DNA of 64,000 nt from Rhodobacter calidifons. GTDB lineage: Bacteria; Pseudomonadota; Alphaproteobacteria; Rhodobacterales; Rhodobacteraceae. The notes under the pieces are model-generated. The model ran no database searches. It saw only the letters and a list, made by a program, of their open reading frames with translations, and was not told the origin of the DNA. The number at the start of each line of letters is the position of its first letter. Within the stretch, counting starts at the first letter, position 1. Location of the stretch: positions 186,001 through 250,000 of the forward strand of contig NZ_JAANHS010000004.1 of NCBI RefSeq assembly GCF_011174775.1. The letters are read 5' to 3'. A program made the position numbers and the translations under genes. Below are positions 9,513-18,004 of the stretch, one piece after another.

Positions 9513-10862
9513 TTACTTCGCCGCCAGCAGCTCCGGCACCGACAACAGGATGAACTCGTTGTCCGCTGCGCGGTCCAGCGCCCGGCCCGAGGAGAAGGGC
9601 AGGTTGTTGTCCACCGCCACCATGATGTGGCTGTCATCGACCTTCATCACGTTCTCGATGGTGAAGAACGGGAAGGTGAAGACCCCCGCCGTGCCGCCTG
9701 CCGTCTCCAGCCGCGCCTTGCCGTCCGGGTCGGCGATGGTCATCAGGTCGACATGGCCCAGCCGCTTGGCAAAGCCCTCGGCGTCGATCTGCGCGGTGTC
9801 GATCAGAACCACGTTCTTCACCATCGCCGGGGCGGGAAAGCAGTCGGGCTTCGGGTCGCCTTCGCATTTCAGCGCCGGAACACCTTCGCCATTGTCGCGT
9901 TCGATCACCAGCGCGCGGGTCTCGTCGATGAAGTTGAAGTCGCCGATCGCGGTCGCCCCTTCGGCCAAGGCGAACTTGAAGCCCTGGCCGGTCCATTCGC
10001 CCTTGGCCGGGTCAAAGGCCAGCACGCGCAGGAAGGCGCCTTCGTCCGCGCCCTCGGCGTTCAGCAGCGGCTTCTCCAGCATCGCCCACAACAGGCCCGT
10101 GCCCGGTTGCAGGCCCATGCCCTCGTACCCGCCGGACCGCGGCACGGTCCAGTCCTTGCCCTTGACCGACAGCGCGCCGATGCCGGGGGTGTCGGGGCTT
10201 TTCAGCTGCGCGCCGTCCAGCATGGTCGGATAGACCGCCCGCACCACGCCGTCGAGGCCCGCGCGGATCAGCCGGGGGCCGAATTCGTCGCCGATCCAGA
10301 CCTCGTCGCCGACCAGCTGGATGCTTTCCAGATCGAAGTCGGCGCCGCTCAGATAACGGCTGTCGCTGCCCTCATAGGCGATGCGGAAGGGCACCTTGAA
10401 GTCGGGATCGCGCAGGAACACCGTCTCGCGCACCTCGACCGTGCCTGCGTCGAAATCCGGGTTCAGCTTGTGGAAGAACAGAAGCGCATCGGGGCTGTTC
10501 GCCTTGGACCCGAAGCCGTTGTCGGTCAGCGACAAAACGCTGCCATCCGCCGTCCGCTCCATCGCAAAGCCGGAAAAGCCCTGCAAGGGCTGGCCCCGGA
10601 AGGGCAGGCTGATGCCGGTCGGACGCTTGCCGTGGCTTGCACCCGTGTCGCCGGGCACAGTGCCGGGCTCCATCACCCGGGCCGCCCCGGTGAACTTGCC
10701 CGAAACCTGCGCATCCTTCGGCGCATCGGCCGGCGCGGGGATATAGCTTGCCGCGGGGATCAGCGCATGGCCGGCAAGTCTTGCGGGAAAGACGGTCTCG
10801 GCAGAAACCGGCGCGGCCAGTCCAAGCAGGACAGAGCAGAGCAGAAAGCGCTTCACGGTCAT
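9513..10862 (-). CDS. Exported protein of the phytase-like esterase family
   Basis: A 449-residue protein beginning with signal peptide MTVKRFLLCSVLLGLAAPVSA. The mature part resembles proteins annotated as esterase-like activity of phytase: a beta-propeller pattern with segments such as GFAMERTADGSVLSLTDNGFG and YEGMGLQPGTGLLWAMLEKP. Expected location is the periplasm. The start at 10862 is set by the signal peptide and GAGGAG upstream; longer in-frame extensions lack a signal peptide. Substrate unknown; phosphate-ester hydrolysis is a family expectation, not shown here. A hairpin overlaps the ribosome-binding site. Confidence 0.75.
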   Translation of the reverse strand: MTVKRFLLCSVLLGLAAPVSAETVFPARLAGHALIPAASYIPAPADAPKDAQVSGKFTGAARVMEPGTVPGDTGASHGKRPTGISLPFRGQPLQGFSGFAMERTADGSVLSLTDNGFGSKANSPDALLFFHKLNPDFDAGTVEVRETVFLRDPDFKVPFRIAYEGSDSRYLSGADFDLESIQLVGDEVWIGDEFGPRLIRAGLDGVVRAVYPTMLDGAQLKSPDTPGIGALSVKGKDWTVPRSGGYEGMGLQPGTGLLWAMLEKPLLNAEGADEGAFLRVLAFDPAKGEWTGQGFKFALAEGATAIGDFNFIDETRALVIERDNGEGVPALKCEGDPKPDCFPAPAMVKNVVLIDTAQIDAEGFAKRLGHVDLMTIADPDGKARLETAGGTAGVFTFPFFTIENVMKVDDSHIMVAVDNNLPFSSGRALDRAADNEFILLSVPELLAAK

Positions 10863-10864
10863 GT

Positions 10865-10950
10865 CGGGGTCTCCTCTGGAAAGATGACCCCGATCAGGTT
10901 TCACCGATCGGCGACTGCCGCATGAAGCCGAGGCAACATGCCGGTGAAAC
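10865..10950 (-). promoter_or_regulatory. Two-hairpin 5' leader overlapping the ribosome-binding site of the phytase-like gene
   Basis: In the mRNA sense, an outer stem GTTTCACCG / CGGTGAAAC (10950-10942 with 10906-10898) is followed five bases later by stem CGGGGTC / GACCCCG (10892-10886 with 10871-10865). The 14-base loop of the second stem holds most of the Shine-Dalgarno AGAGGAG, and the ATG begins two bases after the stem. Such a layout could control translation. It matches no riboswitch class I know. Confidence 0.45.
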
Positions 10951-10975
10951 TTTTGCCATGCAGCGTGACGGCCCA

Positions 10976-11004
10976 TGCGGCCCCCGGGCAGGCCGAGGGC
11001 CGCA
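10976..11004 (-). terminator. Hairpin after gltB
   Basis: TGCGGCCC (10976-10983) pairs with GGGCCGCA (10997-11004), an 8-bp GC-rich stem with a 13-base loop, starting five bases after the gltB stop codon. No T-run follows in the gltB direction, so it may be a 3'-end stabiliser or an attenuating structure and not a classical terminator. Confidence 0.45.
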
Positions 11005-11009
11005 GGTCG

Positions 11010-14000
11010 TCACTCCGCCGGAACCTTCGCCACCTCGTCCGACAGCGGATAGGGCAGGCGTTCCACCATCTCTTTCGGGCAGACCTGAAGGAAGTTCTGC
11101 CGCTCGCGGTCCCAGTTCGACAGGATCCGCTCGGCGATGCGGCTGCCGGTTTCCTCACGGTGCCGGGCGATCAGGCCCTTGAGCTGCATCTCCCAATGCG
11201 GATGCCCGACCGCGCAGGTCAGGATCGACTCCAGGTTCATGAAGTCCTCGGCCACGCCCTCGGGATCGTAGACATAGGCCATGCCGCCGGTCATCCCCGC
11301 CCCGAAGTTCGCGCCGATCCGGCCCAGGATCACCGCCACCCCGCCGGTCATGTATTCGCAGCCGTTCGACCCGCAGCCTTCAACGACCACATGCGCGCCC
11401 GAGTTGCGCACCGCGAACCGCTCTCCGGCGCGACCCGAGGCGAACAGGAACCCGTCCGTCGCGCCATACAGCACCGTGTTGCCGATGATCGTGTTCTCCT
11501 CGGCCTTCAAGGGCGAAGACATCATCGGCCGCACGGTGATCGTGCCGCCGGACAGGCCCTTGCCGACATAGTCGTTGGCGTCGCCCTGCACTTCCAGCTT
11601 GAGCCCCCGCACCGCGAAGGCCCCCAGCGACTGCCCGCAGGACCCCGTCAGCTTCACCGTCAGATGGTCGGGCTGCAAGGCGTTCCGCATCCCGAACTTC
11701 TTCACGATATGGCTCGACGCCCGCGTGCCGATGGTGCGGTGCGTGTTGCGCACCGCATAGGACAGCTGCATCTTCTCGCCCTCCTCGAAGAAGCGCGCGC
11801 CGTCGCGGATGATCTCGGCATCCAGCGTGTCAGGCACCGCATTCCGCGGCTTCGTCCGGTCATAGGTGATCGACCGCGCGCCATCCACGGTGATGAGCAG
11901 CGGGTTCAGGTCCAGATCGTCCAGGTTCGCGGCCCCCCGGCTGACCTGCGTCAGCAGGTCTGCCCGCCCGATGATCTCGTCCAGCGACCGCGCGCCGATC
12001 GACGCAAGGATCTCCCGCACTTCCTGAGCGTAGAAGGTGATCAGGTTCACCACCTTGTCCGCCGTGCCGGTGAACTTGGCGCGCAGGCGTTCGTCCTGAG
12101 TGCAGACGCCCACCGGGCAGGTGTTCGACTGGCACTGCCGCACCATGATGCAGCCCATGGCGATCAGCGCGGCGGTGCCGATGCCGTATTCCTCGGCCCC
12201 CATCATCGCCGCCATCACGATGTCGCGCCCCGTGCGCAACCCGCCATCGGTGCGCAGCGTCACCCGCTCGCGCAGGTTGTTCATCGCCAGCACCTGATGC
12301 GCCTCGGTCAGGCCCATTTCCCAGGGCAGACCGGCATATTTGATGCTGGTCGCAGGCGAAGCCCCCGTCCCGCCGTTGTGGCCCGAGATCAGGATCACGT
12401 CCGCCTTGGCCTTCGCCACCCCCGCCGCGATGGTGCCCACGCCGCTGGACGACACCAGCTTGACGCAGACCTTGGCACGCGGGTTGATCTGCTTCAGGTC
12501 GTAGATCAGCTGCGCCAGGTCCTCGATCGAATAGATATCGTGGTGCGGCGGGGGCGAGATCAGCGTCACCCCCGGCGTCGAATGGCGCAGCCGCGCGATC
12601 AGCGCCGTGACCTTCATCCCCGGCAGCTGGCCGCCCTCGCCGGGCTTGGCGCCCTGAGCCACCTTGATCTCCAGCTCTTCGCAGGCGTTCAGGTATTCCG
12701 CCGTCACGCCGAACCGGCCACTGGCCACCTGCTTGATCTTGGCGGACGGGTTGTCCCCGTTCGGCTCCGGCGTGAAATGCGCCGGGTCCTCGCCGCCTTC
12801 GCCGCTGTCGGACTTCGCCCCGATCCGGTTCATCGCCACGTTCAGCGTCTTGTGCGCCTCGGGGCTCAGCGCCCCCAGCGACATCCCCGGCGTGACGAAC
12901 CGCTTGCGGATCGAGGTGATGCTCTCCACCTCCTCGATCGGCACCGGCTTGCCCAGGGGCTTGATGTCCAGAAGGTCGCGCAGATGGATCGGGGGATTGG
13001 CCCGCATCGCGGCCGAATATTGCTTCCAGACGTCATAGGACGCCCGGTCGCAGGCCGATTGCAGCATGTGCATCGTCTGCGCTTCCCAGGCGTGCTTCTC
13101 GCCCGTGCGCCGCGCCTTGTAGAAGCCGCCGATGGGCAGCACGTCCGCGCCCCCCAGCCAGCCCTTGCGGTGCACTTCCTCCAGCTTCTGCTCGATGCCC
13201 GTCAGCCCGATGCCGCTGATGCGCGACTGCATGCCAGGGAAATACTCGGCCACCATGGCGCGGGACAGTCCCACGGCCTCGAAGTTCAGACCGCCGCGAT
13301 AGCTGGAGATCACCGAGATCCCCATCTTCGACATGATCTTCAGCAGGCCTGCGTCGATGGCATCGCGATAGCGCCGCATCGCCTCGGTCAGCGGGCCGTC
13401 GAGAAGGCCGCGCTCGATCCGGTCGGCGATGCTGTCCTGCGCGAGGTAAGGGTTCACCGTGGTCGCCCCGCAGCCGATCAGCACGGCAAAGTAATGCGGG
13501 TCGATGCATTCCGCCGACCGCACGTTGACCGAACAGAAGGTCCGCAGCCCCTTGCGCGTCAGCCAGCTGTGCACGGCACTGGTGGCCAGGATCATCGGCA
13601 TCCCCACCTTCTCCGGCCCCTGATGCTCGTCCGTCAGCACCAGCTGCCCGGCCCCCGAGCGCACCGCATCCTCGGCCTCGGCCCGGATCCGCTCCAGCCC
13701 CTGCCGCAGGTCGTCCAGCCCCTCGCCCACCGGGAAGGTGCAGTCGATGAAGGCGACCTGATCGCCGAAGCGTTCGACCATCACCTCGAACTCGCGGTTG
13801 GCGATGAAGGGGCTTTCCAGCACCAGGATTTCCGTCTGGCTGGAGCTTTCGTCCAGCACGTTCTTCAGGTTTCCGAACCGGGTCTTCAGCGACATCACCC
13901 GGCCTTCGCGCAAGCTGTCGATGGGCGGGTTCGTCACCTGGCTGAAGTTCTGCCGGAAGTAATGCGACAGCGGGCGATAGACCGACGACAGCACGGCGGG

Positions 14001-15548
14001 CGGCGTGTCATCGCCCATGCTGGCGACCATCTCCTTCCCGTCCTCGGCCATCGGAGCCAGAACCTGCTCCAGCTCCTCGATGGTGAACCCCGCCGCGATC
14101 TGCCGCTTGCGCAGCTCCGTCCCGGTAAAGGTCTGCGTCTCGGGCACGTCGCGCAAGAGGCTGTTGAGGTCCACGACCTTCTCGATCCACTCGCCATAGG
14201 GCAGGGCGGCGGCCAGTTTGTCCTTGATCTCGGTGTCGTGGTAAAGCCTGCCCTCCACCATATCGACCGCGATCATCTGGCCCGGCCCCAGCGCGCCCTT
14301 CTCGCGCACGGTGGTTTCATCGACCGGCACCATGCCGGCCTCGGACCCCGCGATCAGCATCCCGTCGCCCGTCACCACATAGCGCATCGGGCGCAGACCG
14401 TTGCGGTCCAGGCCCCCGCAGACCCAGCGCCCATCGGTCATCGCCAAGGCGGCAGGGCCGTCCCACGGCTCCATCACGCTGTTGCAGTAGGAATACATGT
14501 CCGCCCAGGCCTTGGGCATGTTCACCGTCTGCTTCGACCAGGCCTCGGGCACCAGCATCGTCTTGGCCATCGGCGCATTGCGCCCCGACCGCACCAGCAC
14601 CTCGAACACCGCATCCAATGCACCCGAGTCACTCGTCCCGCCCGGAATGATCGGCTTGATGTCCTCTGCCGCCTCGCCGAAGTTGTTCGACGCCATGCGG
14701 ATCTCGTGGGACTTCATCCAGTTGACATTGCCCTTCAGCGTGTTGATCTCGCCGTTGTGCGCCAGCATGCGGAACGGCTGCGCCAGCCACCACTGCGGGA
14801 AGGTGTTGGTGCTGTAGCGCTGGTGGTAGATCGCAAACGCGCTTTCAAACCGCTCGTCCATCAGGTCGGGGTAGAAGGTCGCCACCTGCTCGGCCAGCAT
14901 CATCCCCTTGTAGATGATGCTGCGGCAGGACAGCGAACAGAGGTAAAGCCCCGCGATACCCGCCGCCGTCGCCGCCTTCTCGATCCGGCGGCGGATGATG
15001 TAAAGCTCGCGCTCGAACTGTTCCTGGTCGATGTCCTTCTCGCAGCGGATCAGGATCTGCTCGATCTCGGGCCGCGTCGCGTTGGCCTTGTCGCCCAGAA
15101 CCGAGACATCCACCGGCACATGCCGCCAGCCATAGATGTAATGCCCCATCCGCAGGACCTCGGCCTCCACGATGGTCCGGCAGCGTTCCTGAGCGCCAAA
15201 GTCCGTCCGCGGCAGGAACACCTGCCCCACGGCGATCAGCTTGTTCACATCCGGCTCATGCCCGGTCCGGCGCACCACGTCATAGAAGAACCTGACCGGG
15301 ATCTGCACATGGATCCCCGCCCCGTCGCCGGTCTTGCCATCCGCATCCACCGCACCCCGATGCCAGACCGCCTTCAGCGCGTTGATCCCGTTCTCCACCA
15401 CCTTGCGGCTGGGCTTGCCGCTGATGGAAACCACCAGCCCCACGCCGCAGGACGAATGCTCATCCTCGGCCTTGTAAAGCCCGTTCGCATCCAGCCAGGC
15501 GCGCTTTTCCTCTTCGGCCCGAACCCAGGCGGCATCGTATTTGGTCAT
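11010..15548 (-). CDS. gltB: Glutamate synthase (NADPH) large chain
   Basis: Makes two glutamates from glutamine and 2-oxoglutarate, with electrons from the small chain. The 1512-residue protein starts with a propeptide; HSSCGVGLV places the glutaminase nucleophile at Cys34, exposed after cleavage. Further on are the FMN-domain stretch SGHNGGTGASP and the 3Fe-4S motif CIMVRQCQSNTCPVGVC, then the C-terminal beta-helix domain with repeated glycines. AAAGGAG lies six bases before ATG 15548, inside the last codons of the preceding unknown gene. In transcription order the unit is gltD, unknown exported protein, gltB, an unusual interruption of the gltBD pair. Confidence 0.97.
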   Translation of the reverse strand: MTKYDAAWVRAEEEKRAWLDANGLYKAEDEHSSCGVGLVVSISGKPSRKVVENGINALKAVWHRGAVDADGKTGDGAGIHVQIPVRFFYDVVRRTGHEPDVNKLIAVGQVFLPRTDFGAQERCRTIVEAEVLRMGHYIYGWRHVPVDVSVLGDKANATRPEIEQILIRCEKDIDQEQFERELYIIRRRIEKAATAAGIAGLYLCSLSCRSIIYKGMMLAEQVATFYPDLMDERFESAFAIYHQRYSTNTFPQWWLAQPFRMLAHNGEINTLKGNVNWMKSHEIRMASNNFGEAAEDIKPIIPGGTSDSGALDAVFEVLVRSGRNAPMAKTMLVPEAWSKQTVNMPKAWADMYSYCNSVMEPWDGPAALAMTDGRWVCGGLDRNGLRPMRYVVTGDGMLIAGSEAGMVPVDETTVREKGALGPGQMIAVDMVEGRLYHDTEIKDKLAAALPYGEWIEKVVDLNSLLRDVPETQTFTGTELRKRQIAAGFTIEELEQVLAPMAEDGKEMVASMGDDTPPAVLSSVYRPLSHYFRQNFSQVTNPPIDSLREGRVMSLKTRFGNLKNVLDESSSQTEILVLESPFIANREFEVMVERFGDQVAFIDCTFPVGEGLDDLRQGLERIRAEAEDAVRSGAGQLVLTDEHQGPEKVGMPMILATSAVHSWLTRKGLRTFCSVNVRSAECIDPHYFAVLIGCGATTVNPYLAQDSIADRIERGLLDGPLTEAMRRYRDAIDAGLLKIMSKMGISVISSYRGGLNFEAVGLSRAMVAEYFPGMQSRISGIGLTGIEQKLEEVHRKGWLGGADVLPIGGFYKARRTGEKHAWEAQTMHMLQSACDRASYDVWKQYSAAMRANPPIHLRDLLDIKPLGKPVPIEEVESITSIRKRFVTPGMSLGALSPEAHKTLNVAMNRIGAKSDSGEGGEDPAHFTPEPNGDNPSAKIKQVASGRFGVTAEYLNACEELEIKVAQGAKPGEGGQLPGMKVTALIARLRHSTPGVTLISPPPHHDIYSIEDLAQLIYDLKQINPRAKVCVKLVSSSGVGTIAAGVAKAKADVILISGHNGGTGASPATSIKYAGLPWEMGLTEAHQVLAMNNLRERVTLRTDGGLRTGRDIVMAAMMGAEEYGIGTAALIAMGCIMVRQCQSNTCPVGVCTQDERLRAKFTGTADKVVNLITFYAQEVREILASIGARSLDEIIGRADLLTQVSRGAANLDDLDLNPLLITVDGARSITYDRTKPRNAVPDTLDAEIIRDGARFFEEGEKMQLSYAVRNTHRTIGTRASSHIVKKFGMRNALQPDHLTVKLTGSCGQSLGAFAVRGLKLEVQGDANDYVGKGLSGGTITVRPMMSSPLKAEENTIIGNTVLYGATDGFLFASGRAGERFAVRNSGAHVVVEGCGSNGCEYMTGGVAVILGRIGANFGAGMTGGMAYVYDPEGVAEDFMNLESILTCAVGHPHWEMQLKGLIARHREETGSRIAERILSNWDRERQNFLQVCPKEMVERLPYPLSDEVAKVPAE

Positions 15549-15551
15549 GGC

Positions 15552-16265
15552 TTACTCCTTTTCGGTCACGGGCAGGGTGGCTGGCAGGATGGTCGCGGGC
15601 GCGCGGGCCGTCAGCGCGTCGCAGTCGTATTTCGGCTGGCGGGCAAGGAACCCCTCTTCGCCCGGGAAGATGAACTCCACCGGAGATCCGTCGATCGGCC
15701 GCCAGATGCCGTCGCCCAGGTCGGTCTCGCCGGGCCCGGCGAAGAACAGACGCCAGTCCGAGTGCATGTATTCGTTCCCGCGCGACCGGCGGATCAGCTT
15801 CCCCGAGCGGTCGTATTCCGCGAACTCGACTTCGGTCTCGCTCAGGGTGATCCCGTCGATCACCACGCTGCGGCCGGTCAGCCGGTCATAGCCCTCGGCC
15901 CGGCTGCCCGATCCGTCGGCTTTGGACAGGCTGAAGCTCCAGGTGTCCATGCCTTCTCCGATCAGTTCCGTCATGCTGGCCGGGTCCGCCGGGTCCGGGT
16001 CCAGCACCTGCATGATCGGGTCATAGCTTTCGACCCACTCGGCCTCGTGGTTGATGCGCGAATAGAAGAACGGACCTTCCTGATCCATGTCCACCCGCCA
16101 CTGATCCCCCGGCGCGTCGGCGCTGCACCGGTAATGGTGCGACACCCGGCAGGCCTTGGACTGCACGGTCATGAAGGCCTCGCAGCCTTCGGGCACCGTC
16201 CAGCTGGCGGCCAGCGCAGGCGCGGCCGGGACGGTCAGGCAGGCAAGGATCGCAATGGTCCGCAT
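15552..16265 (-). CDS. Exported protein of unknown function between gltD and gltB
   Basis: The 237-residue protein has a clear signal peptide (MRTIAILACLTVPAAPALAA). The mature protein has four cysteines, in PEGCEAF, SKACRVS, HYRCSAD and KYDCDAL, which could form two disulfides in the periplasm. I recognise no domain. The start at 16265 is set by the signal peptide and AAAGGTGA upstream. It ends three bases before the gltB start codon and supplies the gltB ribosome-binding site, so the two are probably translated from one message. A link to glutamate metabolism is suggested by position only. Confidence 0.7.
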   Translation of the reverse strand: MRTIAILACLTVPAAPALAASWTVPEGCEAFMTVQSKACRVSHHYRCSADAPGDQWRVDMDQEGPFFYSRINHEAEWVESYDPIMQVLDPDPADPASMTELIGEGMDTWSFSLSKADGSGSRAEGYDRLTGRSVVIDGITLSETEVEFAEYDRSGKLIRRSRGNEYMHSDWRLFFAGPGETDLGDGIWRPIDGSPVEFIFPGEEGFLARQPKYDCDALTARAPATILPATLPVTEKE

Positions 16266-16326
16266 CGCCGGTTCACCTTTCGGATGGGTCATCCATCCTG
16301 ACGTTTCTTGACATGTCCTGTCCTGG

Positions 16327-16392
16327 GGTCGGTCATCCGCGCCCGACGGATGCCAGACGCATGCCAGACGCATGCCAGACAGTTGACCGACC
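16327..16392 (-). repeat. Tandem 11-bp repeats enclosed by a 9-bp inverted repeat, gltD 3' region
   Basis: ATGCCAGACGC occurs at 16350-16360 and 16361-16371, and its first nine bases again at 16372-16380. A perfect inverted repeat GGTCGGTCA (16327-16335) / TGACCGACC (16384-16392) flanks this block. The element begins six bases after the gltD stop and ends about 60 bases before the start of the exported unknown protein. Three tandem copies without spacers exclude a CRISPR array. A role in mRNA processing or in setting gltD:gltB ratio is conceivable but not shown. Confidence 0.65.
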
Positions 16393-16397
16393 GTTCA

Positions 16398-17834
16398 TCA
16401 TTCCGCCGCCACCGCCCCGGTCTGGGCCAGATAGGACAGGATGGCCTCGGCCGCCTCGCGCCCGTCGCGGATCGCCCAGACCACCAGCGAGGCGCCGCGC
16501 ACGATGTCGCCCGCCGCATAGACGCCCGGCAGGCTGGTCGCATGGGTGCGGAAATCGGCCTTGATCGTGCCCCAGCGGGTCACCTTCAGCTCGGGCACGC
16601 CCCACAGCGTCGGCAGATCCTCCGGTTCGAAGCCCAGCGCCTGGATCACCAGGTCGGCGGGTTCCACATAATCCGCGCCCTCGATCACCTCCGGCGTCTG
16701 CCGCCCTGTCGCATCTGCCGGGCCAAGGCGCATCTTCTGCACGATCACGCCTTCGACCTCGGTGCCGCCGGTGAACCCTTTGGGGGCCGAAAGCCACACG
16801 AATTCAACGCCTTCTTCCTCGGCATTCGCCACTTCGCGCTGCGACCCCGGCATGTTTGCCCGGTCGCGGCGATAGAGGCACTTCACCGACAAGGCCCCCT
16901 GCCGGATCGCCGTGCGCACGCAGTCCATCGCCGTGTCGCCGCCGCCGATCACCACCACGCGCTTGCCCGCGGCGTTCAGCTCGCCGCTCTCGAACTCCGG
17001 CACATCGTCGCCAAAGCCCTTGCGGTTCGATACCGTCAGATAGTCCAGCGCCTTCACGATCCCCTTCGCCCCCACGCCCGGAGCCTCGATGTCCCGCGCC
17101 TTGTAGACTCCGGTTGCGATCAGCACCGCATCATGCCGGCCCCGGATCGCATCGAAGGAGATGTCCTCGCCGACATTGCAGTTCAGGACAAAGTTCACGC
17201 CCCCGTCCGCCAGCTGGGCATTCCGGCGTTCCACCACGTCCTTCTCCAGCTTGAAGCCGGGGATGCCATAGGTCAGCAACCCGCCCGCGCGGTCATAGCG
17301 GTCATAGACCGTGACCTGCACGCCCTGCCGTCGCAGCATATCCGCCGCCGCCAGCCCCCCCGGCCCCGCGCCGATGATGCCGACGCTTTCGGGGCGTTCG
17401 ACATGCGGGCGGATCGGTTTGACCCAACCTTCCTCCCATGCGGTGTCGGTGATGTATTTCTCCACCGCGCCGATGGTGACCGTGCCATGGCCCGACTGTT
17501 CGATCACGCAGTTGCCTTCGCAGAGCCGGTCCTGCGGGCAGATGCGGCCGCAGATTTCCGGGAAGGTGTTGGTGGCCTGGCTGATCTCGTAGGCCTCCTG
17601 CAACCGGCCCTCGGCGGTCATCTTCAGCCAGTCGGGGATGTTGTTGTGCAAGGGGCAATGCGACTGGCAATAGGGCACGCCGCACTGGCTGCACCGGCTG
17701 GCCTGCTCGGCGGCCTTGCGGTCGGCGTACTCGCGGTAAATCTCGTGGAAATCCTGTGCGCGCGAAGCTGCGTCACGTTTTTCAGGCATCTCTTTGCCGA
17801 CCGTGACAAACTTCAGCATCTTCTGCGTGGCCAT
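16398..17834 (-). CDS. gltD: Glutamate synthase (NADPH) small chain
   Basis: The 478-residue FAD/iron-sulfur protein passes electrons from NADPH to GltB. The N-terminal cysteines for the [4Fe-4S] clusters are in CSQCGVPYCQSHCP and CPQDRLCEGNC; the FAD site is GIIGAGPGGLAAADMLRRQG and the NADPH site VVIGGGDTAMDC. ATG 17834 has GAAAGG upstream; an in-frame GTG at 17849 is less likely. It is the first gene of the unit gltD / unknown / gltB and lies behind three palindromic operators. Confidence 0.96.
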   Translation of the reverse strand: MATQKMLKFVTVGKEMPEKRDAASRAQDFHEIYREYADRKAAEQASRCSQCGVPYCQSHCPLHNNIPDWLKMTAEGRLQEAYEISQATNTFPEICGRICPQDRLCEGNCVIEQSGHGTVTIGAVEKYITDTAWEEGWVKPIRPHVERPESVGIIGAGPGGLAAADMLRRQGVQVTVYDRYDRAGGLLTYGIPGFKLEKDVVERRNAQLADGGVNFVLNCNVGEDISFDAIRGRHDAVLIATGVYKARDIEAPGVGAKGIVKALDYLTVSNRKGFGDDVPEFESGELNAAGKRVVVIGGGDTAMDCVRTAIRQGALSVKCLYRRDRANMPGSQREVANAEEEGVEFVWLSAPKGFTGGTEVEGVIVQKMRLGPADATGRQTPEVIEGADYVEPADLVIQALGFEPEDLPTLWGVPELKVTRWGTIKADFRTHATSLPGVYAAGDIVRGASLVVWAIRDGREAAEAILSYLAQTGAVAAE

Positions 17835-17897
17835 GGCTGCGCCTTTCACCGGAATCCTTCGGACATGCTGGATAGCTTGGATCGCGGCGCAGTAAAA

Positions 17898-17986
17898 GTA
17901 AGTATTGCTGACCTATATGACGCTTTTCGGCCCGATGCGTCAGTAAAGCTGACAAATTTCTTCGATAATGGGTCAGTATAGCTGAC
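17898..17986 (-). promoter_or_regulatory. Three 15-bp palindromic operators upstream of gltD
   Basis: On the + strand the copies are GTAAGTATTGCTGAC (17898-17912), GTCAGTAAAGCTGAC (17939-17953) and GTCAGTATAGCTGAC (17972-17986). The consensus is GTCAG-N5-CTGAC. Start-to-start distances are 41 and 33 bp, roughly four and three helical turns. They sit in the 170-bp AT-richer gap between the SDR 3' end and gltD. The N5-spaced arms recall a dimeric regulator (LysR- or Lrp/AsnC-like spacing), but I cannot name it, and no regulator gene adjoins. Confidence 0.75.
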
Positions 17987-18004
17987 TTATATCCTGAAAA
18001 GCCT

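Noticed and set aside
10865-10950. TPP or other known riboswitch in the phytase-like leader
   Set aside because: The stems are clear, but the conserved bases of TPP, glycine or cobalamin aptamers are missing, so I report only a generic leader structure.
10938-16301. A 1787-codon open frame on the + strand
   Set aside because: It is antisense to gltB and its upstream neighbour. The product is an Arg/His/Pro/Leu-rich shadow with no domain, caused by high GC at codon position 3 of the real genes.
16350-16380. CRISPR array
   Set aside because: Repeats are 11 bp and directly adjacent without spacers; no cas genes nearby.
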